A DNA stretch of 64,000 bases, taken from positions 20,108,422-20,172,421 of the forward strand of contig OZ024806.1 in NCBI GenBank assembly GCA_964017045.1, written 5' to 3'. Positions 1 through 11,833 of this stretch are shown here, in pieces. The notes beneath the pieces are model-generated. The model was not told the origin of the DNA. It saw only the letters and a list, made by a program, of their open reading frames with translations, and ran no database searches. The DNA is from Omphiscola glabra (lineage: Eukaryota > Mollusca > Gastropoda > Lymnaeidae). Position 1 is the stretch's first letter; every line of letters begins with the position of its first letter. Made by a program: the position numbers and the translations under genes.

Positions 1-3000
1 CCATGGTAGGCTAATTGTTCATTCTGCAAATGGTAGGCTATTTGTTCATTCTGCCCATGGTTGGCTAATTGTTCATTCTGCAAATGGTAGGCTAATTGTT
101 CATTCTGCCCATGGTTGGCTAATTGTTCATTCTGCAAATGGTAGGCTAATTGTTCATTCTGCCCATGGTAGACTATTTGTTCATTCTGCCCATGGTAGGC
201 TATTTGTTCATTCTGCCCATGGTAGGCTAATTGTTCATTCTGCCCATGGTAGGCTAATTGTTCATTCTGCCCATGGTTGGCTAATTGTTCATTCTGCAAA
301 TGGTAGGCTAATTGTTCATTCTGCCCATGGTTGGCTAATTGTTCATTCTGCCCATGGTTGGCTAATTGTTCATTCTGCAAATGGTAGGCTAATTGTTCAT
401 TCTGCCCATGGTTGGCTAATTGTTCATTCTGCAAATGGTAGGCTAATTGTTCATTCTGCCCATGGTAGGCTAATTGTTCATTCTGCCCATGGTAGGCTAA
501 TTGTTCATTCTGCCCATGGTTGGCTAATTGTTCATTCTGCCCATGGTTGGCTAATTGTTCATTCTGCAAATGGTAGGCTAATTGTTCATTCTGCCCATGG
601 TAGGCTAATTGTTCATTCTGCCCATGGTTGGCTAATTGTTCATTCTGCCCATGGTAGGCTAATTGTTCATTCTGCCCATGGTAGGCTATTGTTCATTCTG
701 CCCATGGTAGGCTAATTGTTCATTCTGCCCATGGTTGGCTAATTGTTCATTCTGCAAATGGTAGGCTAATTGTTCATTCTGCCCATGGTTGGCTAATTGT
801 TCATTCTGCCCATGGTAGGCTAATTGTTCATTCTGCCCATGGTTGGCTAATTGTTCATTCTGCCCATGGTTGGCTAATTGTTCATTCTGCCCATGGTAGG
901 CTAATTGTTCATTCTGCCCATGGTTGGCTAATTGTTCATTCTGCCCATGGTTGGCTAATTGTTCATTCTGCCCATGGTAGGCTAATTGTTCATTCTGCCC
1001 ATGGTAGGCTAATTGTTCATTCTGCCCATGGTTGGCTAATTGTTCATTCTGCCCATGGTTGGCTAATTGTTCATTCTGCCCATGGTAGGCTAATTGTTCA
1101 TTCTGCCCATGGTTGGCTAATTGTTCATTCTGCCCATGGTAGGCTAATTGTTCATTCTGCCCATGGTAGGCTAATTGTTCATTCTGCCCATGGTAGGCTA
1201 ATTGTTCATTCTGCCCATGGTTGGCTAATTGTTCATTCTGCAAATGGTAGGCTAATTGTTCATTCTGCCCATGGTAGGCTAATTGTTCATTCTGCCCATG
1301 GTTGGCTAATTGTTCATTCTGCAAATGGTAGGCTAATTGTTCATTCTGCCCATGGTAGGCTAATTGTTCATTCTGCCCATGGTTGGCTAATTGTTCATTC
1401 TGCAAATGGTAGGCTAATTGTTCATTCTGCAAATGGTAGGCTAATTGTTCATTCTGCAAATGGTAGGCTAATTGTTCATTCTGCCCATGGTTGGCTAATT
1501 GTTCATTCTGCCCATGGTTGGCTAATTGTTCATTCTGCCCATGGTTGGCTAATTGTTCATTCTGCCCATGGTTGGCTAATTGTTCATTCTGCCCATGGTT
1601 GGCTAATTGTTCATTCTGCCCATGGTTGGCTAATTGTTCATTCTGCCCATGGTTGGCTAATTGTTCATTCTGCCCATGGTTGGCTAATTGTTCATTCTGC
1701 CCATGGTTGGCTAATTGTTCATTCTGCCCATGGTAGGCTAATTGTTCATTCTGCCCAAGGTTGGCTAATTGTTCATTCTGCCCATGGTTGGCTAATTGTT
1801 CATTCTGCCCATGGTTGGCTAATTGTTCATTCTGCCCATGGTAGGCTAATTGTTCATTCTGCAAATGGTAGGCTAATTGTTCATTCTGCCCATGATAGGC
1901 TAATTGTTCATTCTGCCCATGGTAGGCTAATTGTTCATTCTGCCCATGGTTGGCTAATTGTTCATTCTGCAAATGGTAGGCTAATTGTTCATTCTGCCCA
2001 TGGTAGGCTAATTGTTCATTCTGCAAATGGTAGGCTAATTGTTCATTCTGCAAATGGTAGGCTAATTGTTCATTCTGCAAATGGTAGGCTAATTGTTCAT
2101 TCTGCAAATGGTAGGCTAATTGTTCATTCTGCCCATGGTAGGCTAATTGTTCATTCTGCCCATGGTTGGCTAATTGTTCATTCTGCCCATGGTAGGCTAA
2201 TTGTTCATTCTGCAAATGGTAGGCTAATTGTTCATTCTGCCCATGGTAGGCTAATTGTTCATTCTGCCCATGGTAGGCTAATTGTTCATTCTGCCCATGG
2301 TAGGCTAATTGTTCATTCTGTCATTAGTAGACTAATTTTTATTCTGCCCATGGTAGACTAATGGTTCATTCTGCCCATGGTAGACTAATGGTTCATTCTG
2401 CCCATGGTAGACTAATGGTTCATTCTGCCCATGGTAGACTAATGGTTCATTCTGCCCATGGTAGACTAATGGTTCATTCTGCCCATGGTAGACTAATGGT
2501 TCATTCTGCCCATGGTAGACTAATGGTTCATTCTGCCCATGGTAGACTAATGGTTCATTCTGCCCATGGTAGACTAATGGTTCATTCTGCCCATGGTAGA
2601 CTAATGGTTCATTCTGCCCATGGTAGACTAATATTTTATTCTGCCCATGGTAGACTAATGGTTCATTCTGCCCATGGTAGACTAATATTTTATTCTGCCC
2701 ATGGTAGACTATTTGTTCATTCTGCCCATGGTAGGCTAATTGTTCATTCTGCCCATGGTAGGCTAATTGTTCATTCTGTCATTAGTAGACTAATTTTTAT
2801 TCTGCCCATGGTAGACTAATGGTTCATTCTGCCCATGGTAGACTAATATTTTATTCTGCCCATGGTAGACTATTTGTTCATTCTGACCATAGTAGGCTAA
2901 TTGTTCATTCTGCCCATGGTAGACTAATATTTTATTCTGCCCATGGTAGACTATTTGTTCATTCTGCCCATAATAGACTAATTGTTCATTCTGCCCATGG

Positions 3001-3115
3001 TAGGCTATTAGTTCATTCTGCCCATCGTAGACTACTTGTTCAAACGCCCATAGTAGACTAATTGTTCATACTCTCCGCGTTAGACTAATTGTTCATACTG
3101 TCCACGTGAGGCTAC
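1..3115. repeat. 27-bp minisatellite array, about 115 copies
   Basis: The tandem unit is 27 bp (core GGCTAATTGTTCATTCTGCC plus CATGGTA). The array runs from the window edge to about 3115, so its left end is not seen. From 1 to about 2320 units differ mainly at two places, CCCATGG versus AAATGG and GGTAGG versus GGTTGG. From about 2350 to 2640 a subfamily with TAGACTAATGG takes over. From 2640 to 3115 units are mixed and decay toward the right end. The unit length is a multiple of three and lacks stops in some frames, so both strands show long ORFs (a 509-codon Q-N-E-Q-L-A-Y-H-G repeat on the minus strand). I do not regard these as genes: there is no unique flanking coding sequence. A related 27-bp array lies near 55.05-55.39 kb in the opposite orientation. 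Confidence 0.97.
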
Positions 3116-3613
3116 TTCGTATTATTTTTTAGTATTTTTTTTATTTTTAGTTTCGTTTCCGGTCAATTTCGTATTTAAATTTAAATATGTCACAAGATGT
3201 TTCCGCTCCCTTAATCAAAATGTATTTTATTCCCTTTTCACCTAACTCCGAAGTCACGTATAACTTTTTATTTTTCTTTCAGTTCTTTGTGCTCGGTCTT
3301 GTTTGTTCTGTTGAAGTATTTCAGCCGAAACGTTATTTTTAGGTGCTTTTTATGCATTTTTCGCTACTCTGTGAGTTATATTATTCACTATTGCCAACTC
3401 CACCCCCCCCCCCATATTACTCATAATAAGACTGTTTTGTTTATATTTGTGTCTTTTCCGGCGTATAAGACGACTGCGCGTATAATACAACCTCTTAATT
3501 TTCCTGTTAAAATAAAGGGTTTGGGCTATACTGGCTGCATAAGACGCACACCAATTACAAATTTAAATTAAAACCCATCAGATTTGATTTCACAAGGGTA
3601 ATTTTAATTCAAA

Positions 3614-3925
3614 TGCTTATGACATACAGGTACTTGGCAGGAGAATTGTCACTTAGAAACATAAGGCTTATGACATGCAGGTACTTGGCAGGAGAATTGT
3701 CACTTAGAAACATAAGGCTCACGACATGCAGGTACTTGGCAGGAGAATTGTCACTTATAAACACAAGGCTCACGACATGCAGGTACTTGGCAGGAGAATT
3801 GTCACTTATAAACACAAGGCTCACGACATGCAGGTACTTGGCAGGAGAATTGTCACTTATAAACACAAGGCTCACGACATGCAGGTACTTGGCAGGAGAA
3901 TTGTCACTTATAAACATAGGGCTGT
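3614..3925. repeat. 51-bp minisatellite, 6 copies
   Basis: Six direct copies of a 51-bp unit with core CAGGTACTTGGCAGGAGAAT followed by TGTCACTTA. The first two copies (CTTATGACAT, TTAGAAACATAAGG) differ from the later four (CTCACGACAT, TTATAAACACAAGG), which suggests the right part amplified more recently. ORFs on both strands arise because 51 is a multiple of three. Confidence 0.95.
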
Positions 3926-3989
3926 TTGTCATCAAACGTGTAAACATAAAACAGTGCAAGGGGATTAAACTTTTCTTAATTCACTCTAA

Positions 3990-5424
3990 AGCTGAAAGGA
4001 AGGATAAGACAATAAAACCATGGGAGCTGTCATCAAAGGAATGATAAGACAATAAACCCATGGGAGCTGACATGAAAGGACGGATAAGGCAATAAACCCA
4101 TGGGAGCTGACATAAAAGGAAGGATAAGGCAATAAACGCATTGGAGCTGACATGAAAGGAAGGATAAGACAATCAACCCATGGGAGCTGCCATGAAAGGA
4201 AGGATAAAGCAATCAACCCATGGGAGCATGAAAGGAAGGATAAGGCAATAAACCCATGGGAGCTGCCATGAAAGGAAGGATAAGACAATAAACCCATGGG
4301 AGCATGAAAGGAAGGATAAGACAATAAACCCATGGGAGCTGCCATGAAAGGAAGGATAAGACAATAGACCCATGGGAGCTGTCATGAAAGGAAGGATAAG
4401 GCAATAAACCAATGGGAGCTGTCATAAAAGGAAGGATAAGACAATAAACCCATGGGAGCTGACATGAAAGGAAGGATAAGATAATAAACCCATGGGAGCT
4501 GACATGAAAGGAAGGATAAGACAATAAACCCATGGGAGCTGACATGAAAGGAAGGATAAGATAATAAACCCATGGGAGCTGACATGAAAGGAAGGATAAG
4601 ACAATAAACCCATGGGAGCTGCTATGAAAGGAAGGATAAGACAATAAACCCATGGGAGCTGCCATGAAAGGAAAGATAAGACAATAAACCAATGGGAGCT
4701 GTCATGAAAGGAAGGATAAGACAATAAACCCATGGGAGCTGTCATGAAAGGAAGGATAAGATAATAAACCCATGGGAGCTGCTATGAAAGGAAGGATAAG
4801 ACAATAAACCCATGGGAGCTGCCATGAAAGGAAAGATAAGACAATAAACCAATGGGAGCTGTCATGAAAGGAAGGATAAAACAATAAACCCATGGGAGCT
4901 GACATGAAAGGAAGGATAAGATAATAAACCCATGGGAGCTGACATGAAAGGAAGGATAAGATAATAAACCCATGGGAGCTGCTATGAAAGGAAGGATAAG
5001 ACAATAAACCCATGGGAGCTGCCATGAAAGGAAAGATAAGACAATAAACCAATGGGAGCTGACATGAAAGGAAGGATAAGACAATAAACCCATGGGAGCT
5101 GACATGAAAGGAAGGATAAGACAATAAACCCATGGGAGCTGCTATGAAAGGAAGGATAAGACAATAAACCCATGGGAGCTGCCATGAAAGGAAAGATAAG
5201 ACAATAAACCCATGGGAGCTGTCATGAAAGGAAGGATAAGGCAATAAACCAATGGGAGCTGTCATGAAAGGAAGGATAAGACAATAAACCCATGGGAGCT
5301 GACGTGAAAGGAAGGATAAGATAATAAACCCATGGGAGCTGACATGAAAGGAAGGATAAGACAATAAATCCATGGGAGCTGACATGAAAGGAAGGATAAG
5401 GCAATAAACCCATGGGAGGTGCCA
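3990..5424. repeat. 40-bp minisatellite, about 36 copies
   Basis: Tandem 40-bp unit with core GAAAGGAAGGATAAGACAAT followed by AAACCCATGGGAGCTGACAT. It contains the palindrome CCCATGGG. Variants at the last triplet (GACAT, GTCAT, GCCAT, GCTAT) recur in a regular order, which implies higher-order block duplication of several units. Two shortened copies (GGGAGCATGAAAGG) occur at about 4228 and 4302. The many minus-strand ORFs here are artefacts of the repeat. The array stops 240 bp before the first visible exon of the claudin-like gene. Confidence 0.96.
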
Positions 5425-5665
5425 TGCTGTTTGTTTTCTAAGCTGTCCACCAAACTGGAACTAGAGGGCGCTTGTTGCCTGTCCCTGAAGTTTCAGCACG
5501 CCGTATACCAGCTTATATGACGACCCCCGACATTTAAAAAGGTTTTCATGGATTAAAAAGTCGTCTTATGCGCCGGAAAATACGGGTATATTAATATCAC
5601 ATTTTTATGATACATTTGTAGTGCGGCATTATATTTTTTTTTCAATGAACAAAATCTCTCCACAG

Positions 5666-8284
5666 GTTTCATCCTGGGCTTGATAGCATTCGGAACAAAC
5701 TACCTGGCATCGGGATTTGGTGAGTATAGAAGTGATCGCACGCGTGTTGAAATCAGTGTTGGGCTATGGCAATACTGTGAGAACGCCAAGTGCGCTTGTA
5801 CAAGTGATGTACTTCGTTCCCACGACAGAAGCACGGGTAAGTGACATTAGCACATGAATAACATATGACAGAAGCACGGGTAAGTGACATTAGCACACGA
5901 GTGACATACGACAGAAAAACGGGTAAGTGACCTTAGCACGAGAATGACATACGACTGGAGCACGGGTGAGAGATATTAGCACATGAATTTGTCATCAAGC
6001 ATCGGAATAACACAGAAAGTTTTGCCATATGTGACAGCGTATAACAGCTTAAGTACCGTAGTTCCAAACACACTCATTACTGAGAGTAAAAATCCTCATG
6101 TTCTTGTATAATCATTGGTATTCAACATAGGACTCGATTAAACGACATGCCGACTTGGGTCGATTATATTTAATCAGCTGATGATTCATATTTTTTGTTG
6201 TTGTATTTCTTTGGGAACATGCTTAAACAAGTTGACAGATACAGTTTTAAACAATTACGCTATGACATGTTCTGAACAATTGCACGGACAGCTTCAAACA
6301 AGTAGGCTATGACATTTTGAAATAAGTAGACTATGACAGGTTTCAGACAATTAGACTGACAGCTTTAAGCAGATAGACTGCGACAGCTTCTATGACATTC
6401 TGCTTGACGACTACGATAAATAAATTGGCCTGTACACATTTTCCTGGGGTATGATCACATGAAGGTAACTATAAACATAAAGCAATGTTTTCAAAATTAA
6501 AAATAAATCAAATTTTAAATTATCCCATCTTTCTTTCTCTCCCCCTGGATGTGCTGACGTTATCAGTTTGGTTAAATGCCAGTAAGGCAATGATGGGGCT
6601 GTCCCTCGTCGGAGAATTCATAACCATCATTATGACAGCACTGGTTATCTTGCTGTCGCTGAGCAAACTCGTAGGACTGGGCACTTTGGTGGTTGCAGGT
6701 ATATCAGGTATGTTCAGTTCATATGAAGCTGTAGTGACTTTCCGTACTGTTGCAAATCGATATTTAAAAAAAACAGATTCACTATTAATATATATATATA
6801 TACAAATAAAACAATTGATCAAAGTGAATAATGAATAAAAAATGACGCACAATACGCACATTGACATATGGATAAATTAACAATAAGTGAAAATCTAGTA
6901 GATACAAATAAATCAGTTCATTGGGCTATTCGTGATTAACTTACAGTTAAAAAAATGTCCTTGCTTGATAACACAAATTAATAGTACGAATATTAATATT
7001 AATAAGGACTTAGCTCCCGTACACACACGCTGAGCATAAACACGTGTCAACGACATTACGAATAAAACTAGTGAAATAACATCATATATAAACAAGTTGA
7101 ATCAAATTACATGTGCGTGGAGTTGTTTTTTTTTTTTGTTTTTTTGTTGTTTTTTTTTGTTAAATCAACTAAATCGAATGACATTATGTATCATTCCAAG
7201 AATACAAACTGTAATTTTGAAAAGGTAAGGGTCAAAATGCTTATAATAATTTGTCTCAGGATTAAGAACTAAATTATTGTATATCATTGTATAGAAGGCG
7301 ACCGCTCATATCTAGCTGTGTTTTACTAGCGAGTGACACACACTGTCTGCTATTAGTTGTTCTTGTTGTTTTTCTAAGCGATCACATTTCTTGACAAAAA
7401 AAATTTATAAAAAATACCTTTTAAGCTAAGATATACATGGCCGTTCCCACCGATCGCTTATTTTGTTCACCAAGATTGTTACATATTGAAAAAATTGGCC
7501 TTCATGTGAATACAGTAATTTCAAATAACCTAAAAACGGAATAATAAAATTGATTCATTATAAGGAAAACAAATTCTGTACATTTCAGCACCTAGAAGGT
7601 TAATTTACGCCTTTGGAAACCAGTGAAATTTTTAATAATATAATATTTCATTTTAGGCATCTCCTGAACTACTTCATTAGTTTGACAGCCCCCTGAACTA
7701 CTTCATTAGTTTGACAGCCCCCTGAACTACTTCATTACTTTGACAGCCTCCTGAACTACTTCATTAGTTTGACAGCCTCCTGAACTACTTCATTAGTTTG
7801 ACAGCCTCCTGAACTACTTCATTACTTTGACATCCCCTTGAACTACTTCATTAGTTGGACAGCCTCCTGAACTACTTCATTAGTTTGACAGCCTCCTGAA
7901 CTACTTCATTAATTTGACAGCCTCCTGAACTACTTCATTAGTTTGACAGCCCCCTGAACTACTTCATTACTTTGACAGCCTCCTGAACTACGTCATTACT
8001 TTGACAGACTCCTGAACTACTTCATTAGTTTGACAGCCTCCTGAACTACTTCATTAGTTGGACAGCCTCGTGTACATTGATGCTCTCGTTTGGCTTCTAT
8101 TTCAGTGCTGTTTGGTGTCATAGGAGCTGCTGTCGCCGGTGGTGAGAGCAAACGTGTCTTCAACGACATTCACAGCTCTAGTATCACCTCATCTGCGTGG
8201 TCATTCACCTTGTTTATGATTGTCCAACTGCTGTATTTTGTAGCTGGAGGTCTTTACCTTTTAGACCTGAGATCGAAGTCTTAA
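5666..8284 (+). CDS. Claudin/PMP22-like four-transmembrane protein, last three exons (5' partial)
   Basis: Coding exons are 5666-5836, 6567-6698 and 8106-8284 (stop TAA). All have AG acceptors and GT donors (CGG|GTAAGT, GCAG|GTATAT), and phase 1 introns join them into about 160 residues. The start of transmembrane segment 1 and the initiator lie in an exon I cannot find, either upstream of the arrays or outside the window. Visible parts in order: the end of TM1 (FILGLIAFGTNYLASG), an extracellular loop with the claudin-type G-L-W...C.....C signature (VGLWQYCENAKCACTS), TM2 (GEFITIIMTALVILLS), TM3 (LGTLVVAGVLFGVIGAAVAG) and TM4 (FTLFMIVQLLYFVAGGLYLL), ending in a short tail LDLRSKS. Claudins and PMP22/EMP proteins form or organise cell junctions and membrane domains; which branch this belongs to is not decidable here. 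The first donor is copied three more times downstream. Minisatellites fill both introns. Confidence 0.85.
5822..5988 (+). repeat. 43-bp tandem repeat duplicating an exon end and splice donor
   Basis: Four direct copies of a 43-bp unit of the form ACGACAGAAGCACGG|GTAAGTGACATTAGC. The first copy holds the last 15 or so coding bases of the claudin-like exon and its donor (GT at 5837-5838). Equivalent GTs lie at 5880, 5923 and 5966, exactly 43 bp apart; the last has drifted to GTGAGA. Reading through the first donor meets TGA after two codons, so only the first donor keeps the protein. Confidence 0.9.
7661..8068. repeat. 30-bp minisatellite, about 13.6 copies
   Basis: Unit CTCCTGAACTACTTCATTAG plus TTTGACAGCC. 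It lies in the last intron of the claudin-like gene and ends 38 bp before the acceptor of the final exon, so it sits close to the branch-point and polypyrimidine region. Confidence 0.95.
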
Positions 8285-8805
8285 AACCAACCGATCACAT
8301 ATGATGATACCTCGACATTTACGATAAGTGAAATGCAAAGGAACAGCATCGGATATTCGTCCTGTGAATATGTGTTCAATTAGAGATTTAGCAGACTTTT
8401 GCTGTACACGTAATACAGCAAGCTCAGTGTGACAATGCTTAAGGAAATGTTAGTTTAGTTTGATAGATTTCAGTACTTTCCTGCGATGGTCCTCAGTATC
8501 GTTGAATATGTCAGCTTTAAGTTTCTTGAAATTTCTAATTCATTCTAGAATTTTATATTTTTTATACAAGTTTTAAGATTATATAAAATGTATTTTTCTC
8601 AAATGTTAAGAAAGCAGATTTAATTATTATTATTTTAAGTTTCCAGAAAGCTCCGAATGAGTGAGATGTGCTCTACAATACATTTCCCTAATTATTGTAT
8701 TATCTTCGTCGTTTTTTAATATTTTTAAATGAAAAGTTTGTTCATTGTTAACCTTAAACTACTCACATCTATAAAGTAGTTTACGACTTAAGACTAGATA
8801 TAGGC

Positions 8806-9090
8806 AATGTGTGAACTTCCCATCTACTAGATATAGCCCGCCAAACGTTGGCGACAGCAATGCGTGAACTTCCCATCTACTAGATATAGCCCGCCAAACG
8901 TTGGCGACAGCAATGCGTGAACTTCCCATCTACTAGATATAGCCCGCCAAACTTTGGCGACAGCAATGTATGAACTTCCCCTCTACTAAATATAGGCCGC
9001 CAAACATTGGCGACAGCAATGCGTGAACTTCCCATCTACTAGATAGAGCCCGTCAAACGTTGGCGACAGCAATGCGTGAACTTCCCATCA
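8806..9090. repeat. 53-bp minisatellite, about 5 copies
   Basis: Unit begins CGTGAACTTCCCATCTACTA and includes CCGCCAAACGTTGGCGACAG, which holds the imperfect palindrome CGCCAAACGTTGGCG. It lies about 0.5 kb past the stop of the claudin-like gene. Copies diverge by a few bases each. Confidence 0.93.
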
Positions 9091-9845
9091 AATAGATATA
9101 TGGTAATCATATAATATTAACCATTTTGAAGCATATAGGCCTACACATATATACATATATGTATTTGGTTAGCACTGAGTGAAGATAGGACATGTATCCC
9201 TCTGACCCTTACCCATTACACAAAATGAAATGCATATTGAGAAAAATTAATATAATAATAAAGTTTTTTTTTTTTTTTTTAAATTAAAAAATGCAATATA
9301 TTTCAAAACACTCCAAATAAGCTTACATAACCAATTAATGTTGTAGTCTTAATTTTACAGTTTATTTTCATCATCCCCACAGATGTGACATGTTACTTTG
9401 TAATGTCTGTTTATTTACTTACAAATACAAAGATCATTTTTAAAAATACATTTTTAAAAAAAACTCTTAAAGCACAATGTACAAGAAATTCTGAGGGCAT
9501 ACAAAAAATTACAGAATAGAACAGTCCAAGGGAAGCACTTTAAGTTGAAGTAAACAGCTGTGGTTTGGTGGCCTATAACTAAAGTAGAGTTAAGATACCG
9601 AGTTGTGTCAGTTTTGTGTTCACAGGTAAAGTGAGACTTGGTCAAATATGAAGAATTACATTGAAAAAGTATAACATCTCAAAGGGAGATAACTTTAGTT
9701 TGTAAATAAATGAAGCTGTAGTCCCCTTTGTGCAGGGGCAGCTCATATGTGTTAACAAAATGGCAGAAATTTAGAAATAACTGCAAGAAGGTGGCGATTA
9801 CCCCAAACCCCTGCCAGCCCCCACCCTCTCATCCTTAGGCTCGCC
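9091..9845. other. AT-rich spacer, no gene recognised
   Basis: Low-complexity AT-rich DNA with homopolymer T and A runs. An AATAAA at 9257-9262 could be a distal polyadenylation signal of the claudin-like gene, but that would give a 3'UTR of almost 1 kb and is only a guess. The minus-strand ORF at 9454-9645 has no recognisable domain. Confidence 0.5.
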
Positions 9846-11097
9846 ACTGTCCCTTACATCACAGTCTCACACCACTCCACTGTCCCTTACATCAGTCTAG
9901 CACCACTCCACGGTCTCTTACATCACAGTCTCACACCACTCCACTGTACCCTACATCACAGTCTCACACCACTCCACTGTACCCTACATCAGTCTCACAC
10001 CACTCCACTGTACCCTACATCACAGTCTCACACCACTCCACTGTACCCTACATCAGTCTCACACCACTCCACTGTACCCTACATCACAGTCTCACACCAC
10101 TCCACTGTCCTCTACATCACAGTCTCACCCCACTCCACTGTCCCTTACATCACAGTCTCACACCACTCCACTGTCCCTTACATCACAGTCTCACACTACT
10201 CCACTGTCCCTTACATCACAGTCTCACACCACTCCACTGTCCCTTACATCACAGTCTCACAACACTCCACTGTCCCTTGCATCACAGTCTCGCACCACTC
10301 CACGGTCCCTTACATCACAGTCTCACACCACTCCAGTGTACCCTACATCACAGTCTCACACCACTCCACTGTCCTCTACATCACAGTCTCACACCACTCT
10401 ACTGTCCCTTACATCACAGTGTCACACCACTCAACTGTCCCCTACATCACAGTCTCACACACAGTTAATTACCCTCACACCCATAGCCCCTGCACTGTCC
10501 TTTAGAGCACAGTCTCACACCACTCCACTGTACCCTACATCACAGTCTCACACCACTCTACTGTCCCTTACATCACAGTGTCACACCACTCTACTGTCCC
10601 TTACATCACAGTGTCACACCACTCAACTGTCCCCTACATCACAGTCTCACACACAGTTAATTACCCTCACACCCATAGGCCCTCCACTGTCCCCTACATC
10701 ACAGTCTCACACCACTCAAATGTCCCCTACATCACAGTCTCACACACAGTTAATTACCCTCACACCCATAGGCCCTCCACTGTCCCCTACATCACAGTCT
10801 CACACCACTCAACTGTCCCCTACATCACAGTCTCACACACAATTAATTACCCTCACACCCATAGGCCCTGCACTGTCCTTTACATCACAGTCTCACACCA
10901 CTCCACTGTCCCCTACATCACAGTCTCACACCACTCCACTGTACCCTACATCACAGTTTCACACCACTCTACTGTCCCTTACATCACAGTGTCACACCAC
11001 TCAACTGTCCCCTACATCACAGTCTCACACACAGTTAATTACGCTCACACCCATAGGCCCTCCACTGTCCCCTACATCACAGTCTCACACACAGTTA
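9846..11097. repeat. 33-bp minisatellite with higher-order structure
   Basis: Basic unit is CACTGTCCCTTACATCACAG plus TCTCACACCACTC. From about 10450 onward a longer insert (ACAGTTAATTACCCTCACAC, then CCATAGGCCC) recurs at several positions, making a higher-order repeat of several basic units. The overlapping ORFs with repeated S-H-T-T residues are products of the repeat, not genes. Confidence 0.94.
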
Positions 11098-11204
11098 ATT
11101 TAATAATATCAGTTTCATTTTTTAAAAAGGAATTTAAAGAATCACTAGTCAGTTATATATCAGTTGGGGAGTCCTTAGATAATTACTCATTCACTGTACA
11201 TGTC

Positions 11205-11555
11205 TTACCCTCTCATGTTAACCTCTCATGACCTTGTGTTACCCTTACATGACCCTATGTTACCCCCTCATGATCTTATCTTACCCTCTCATGCCCTTAT
11301 GTTAACCTCTCATGCCCTTATGCTACCTGCTAATGACCTTAATGGTACCCTCTCATGACCTTATGTTACCCTCTAATGGTACCCTCTCATGACCTTATGT
11401 TACCCTCTAATGGTACCCTCTCATGACCTTATGTTACCCTCTAATGGTACCCTCTCATGACCTTATGTTACCCTCTCATGCCCTTATGGTACCATCTCAT
11501 GACCTTATATTACGTCTCATGACCTTATGTTACTTCTCATGACCTTATGTTTCCT
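11205..11555. repeat. Short-period minisatellite (21/34 bp)
   Basis: Degenerate repeats of TACCCTCTCATGACCTTATG. In the middle (about 11340-11470) a 34-bp compound with an added CTCTAATGG is repeated perfectly several times. No coding potential is evident. Confidence 0.9.
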
Positions 11556-11833
11556 TCTCAACCAATACAAGTCATAAACTTCTTGTCATTAAACAGATGA
11601 ATATGTTGTTTGGGTTAATTACTATTTATTACCATAACAACTAATCTTAGTTTATCTTAACTAAAGGCCATAGATTACAGTGAGCAAGATGTTAAAGGAA
11701 TGTCATCATCTTCATGTCACACATGTTGAATAAATAAAACCCTGAGTGCAGACAAGTTCCAGAACTTCATTGTCTCAAATGAAGGCTCTGATAATACTTA
11801 CAAATGCACGTCATGTAAAACTAGCAAAAGTTA

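Larger units (their letters stand above)
3454..5580. mobile_element. Possible TIR-bounded DNA element holding two minisatellites
   Basis: A 22-bp sequence at 3454-3475 (beginning TTTTCCGGCGTATAAGACGA) recurs as its reverse complement at 5559-5580 with one mismatch. The segment between holds the 51-bp and 40-bp arrays and a second inward TCGTC...ACGA-type match near 5515-5525. Motifs of this kind, GGCGTATAAGACGAC with its inverse, are common at the ends of miniature DNA transposons in animal genomes; that is recalled family knowledge. No target-site duplication was identified. The alternative is two independent partial copies of the same miniature element that happen to face each other. Confidence 0.45.

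Noticed and set aside
686..2215. 509-codon minus-strand ORF with a 9-residue repeat
   Set aside because: The 27-bp unit keeps frames open by arithmetic; no unique coding flank, start context or splice sites support it.
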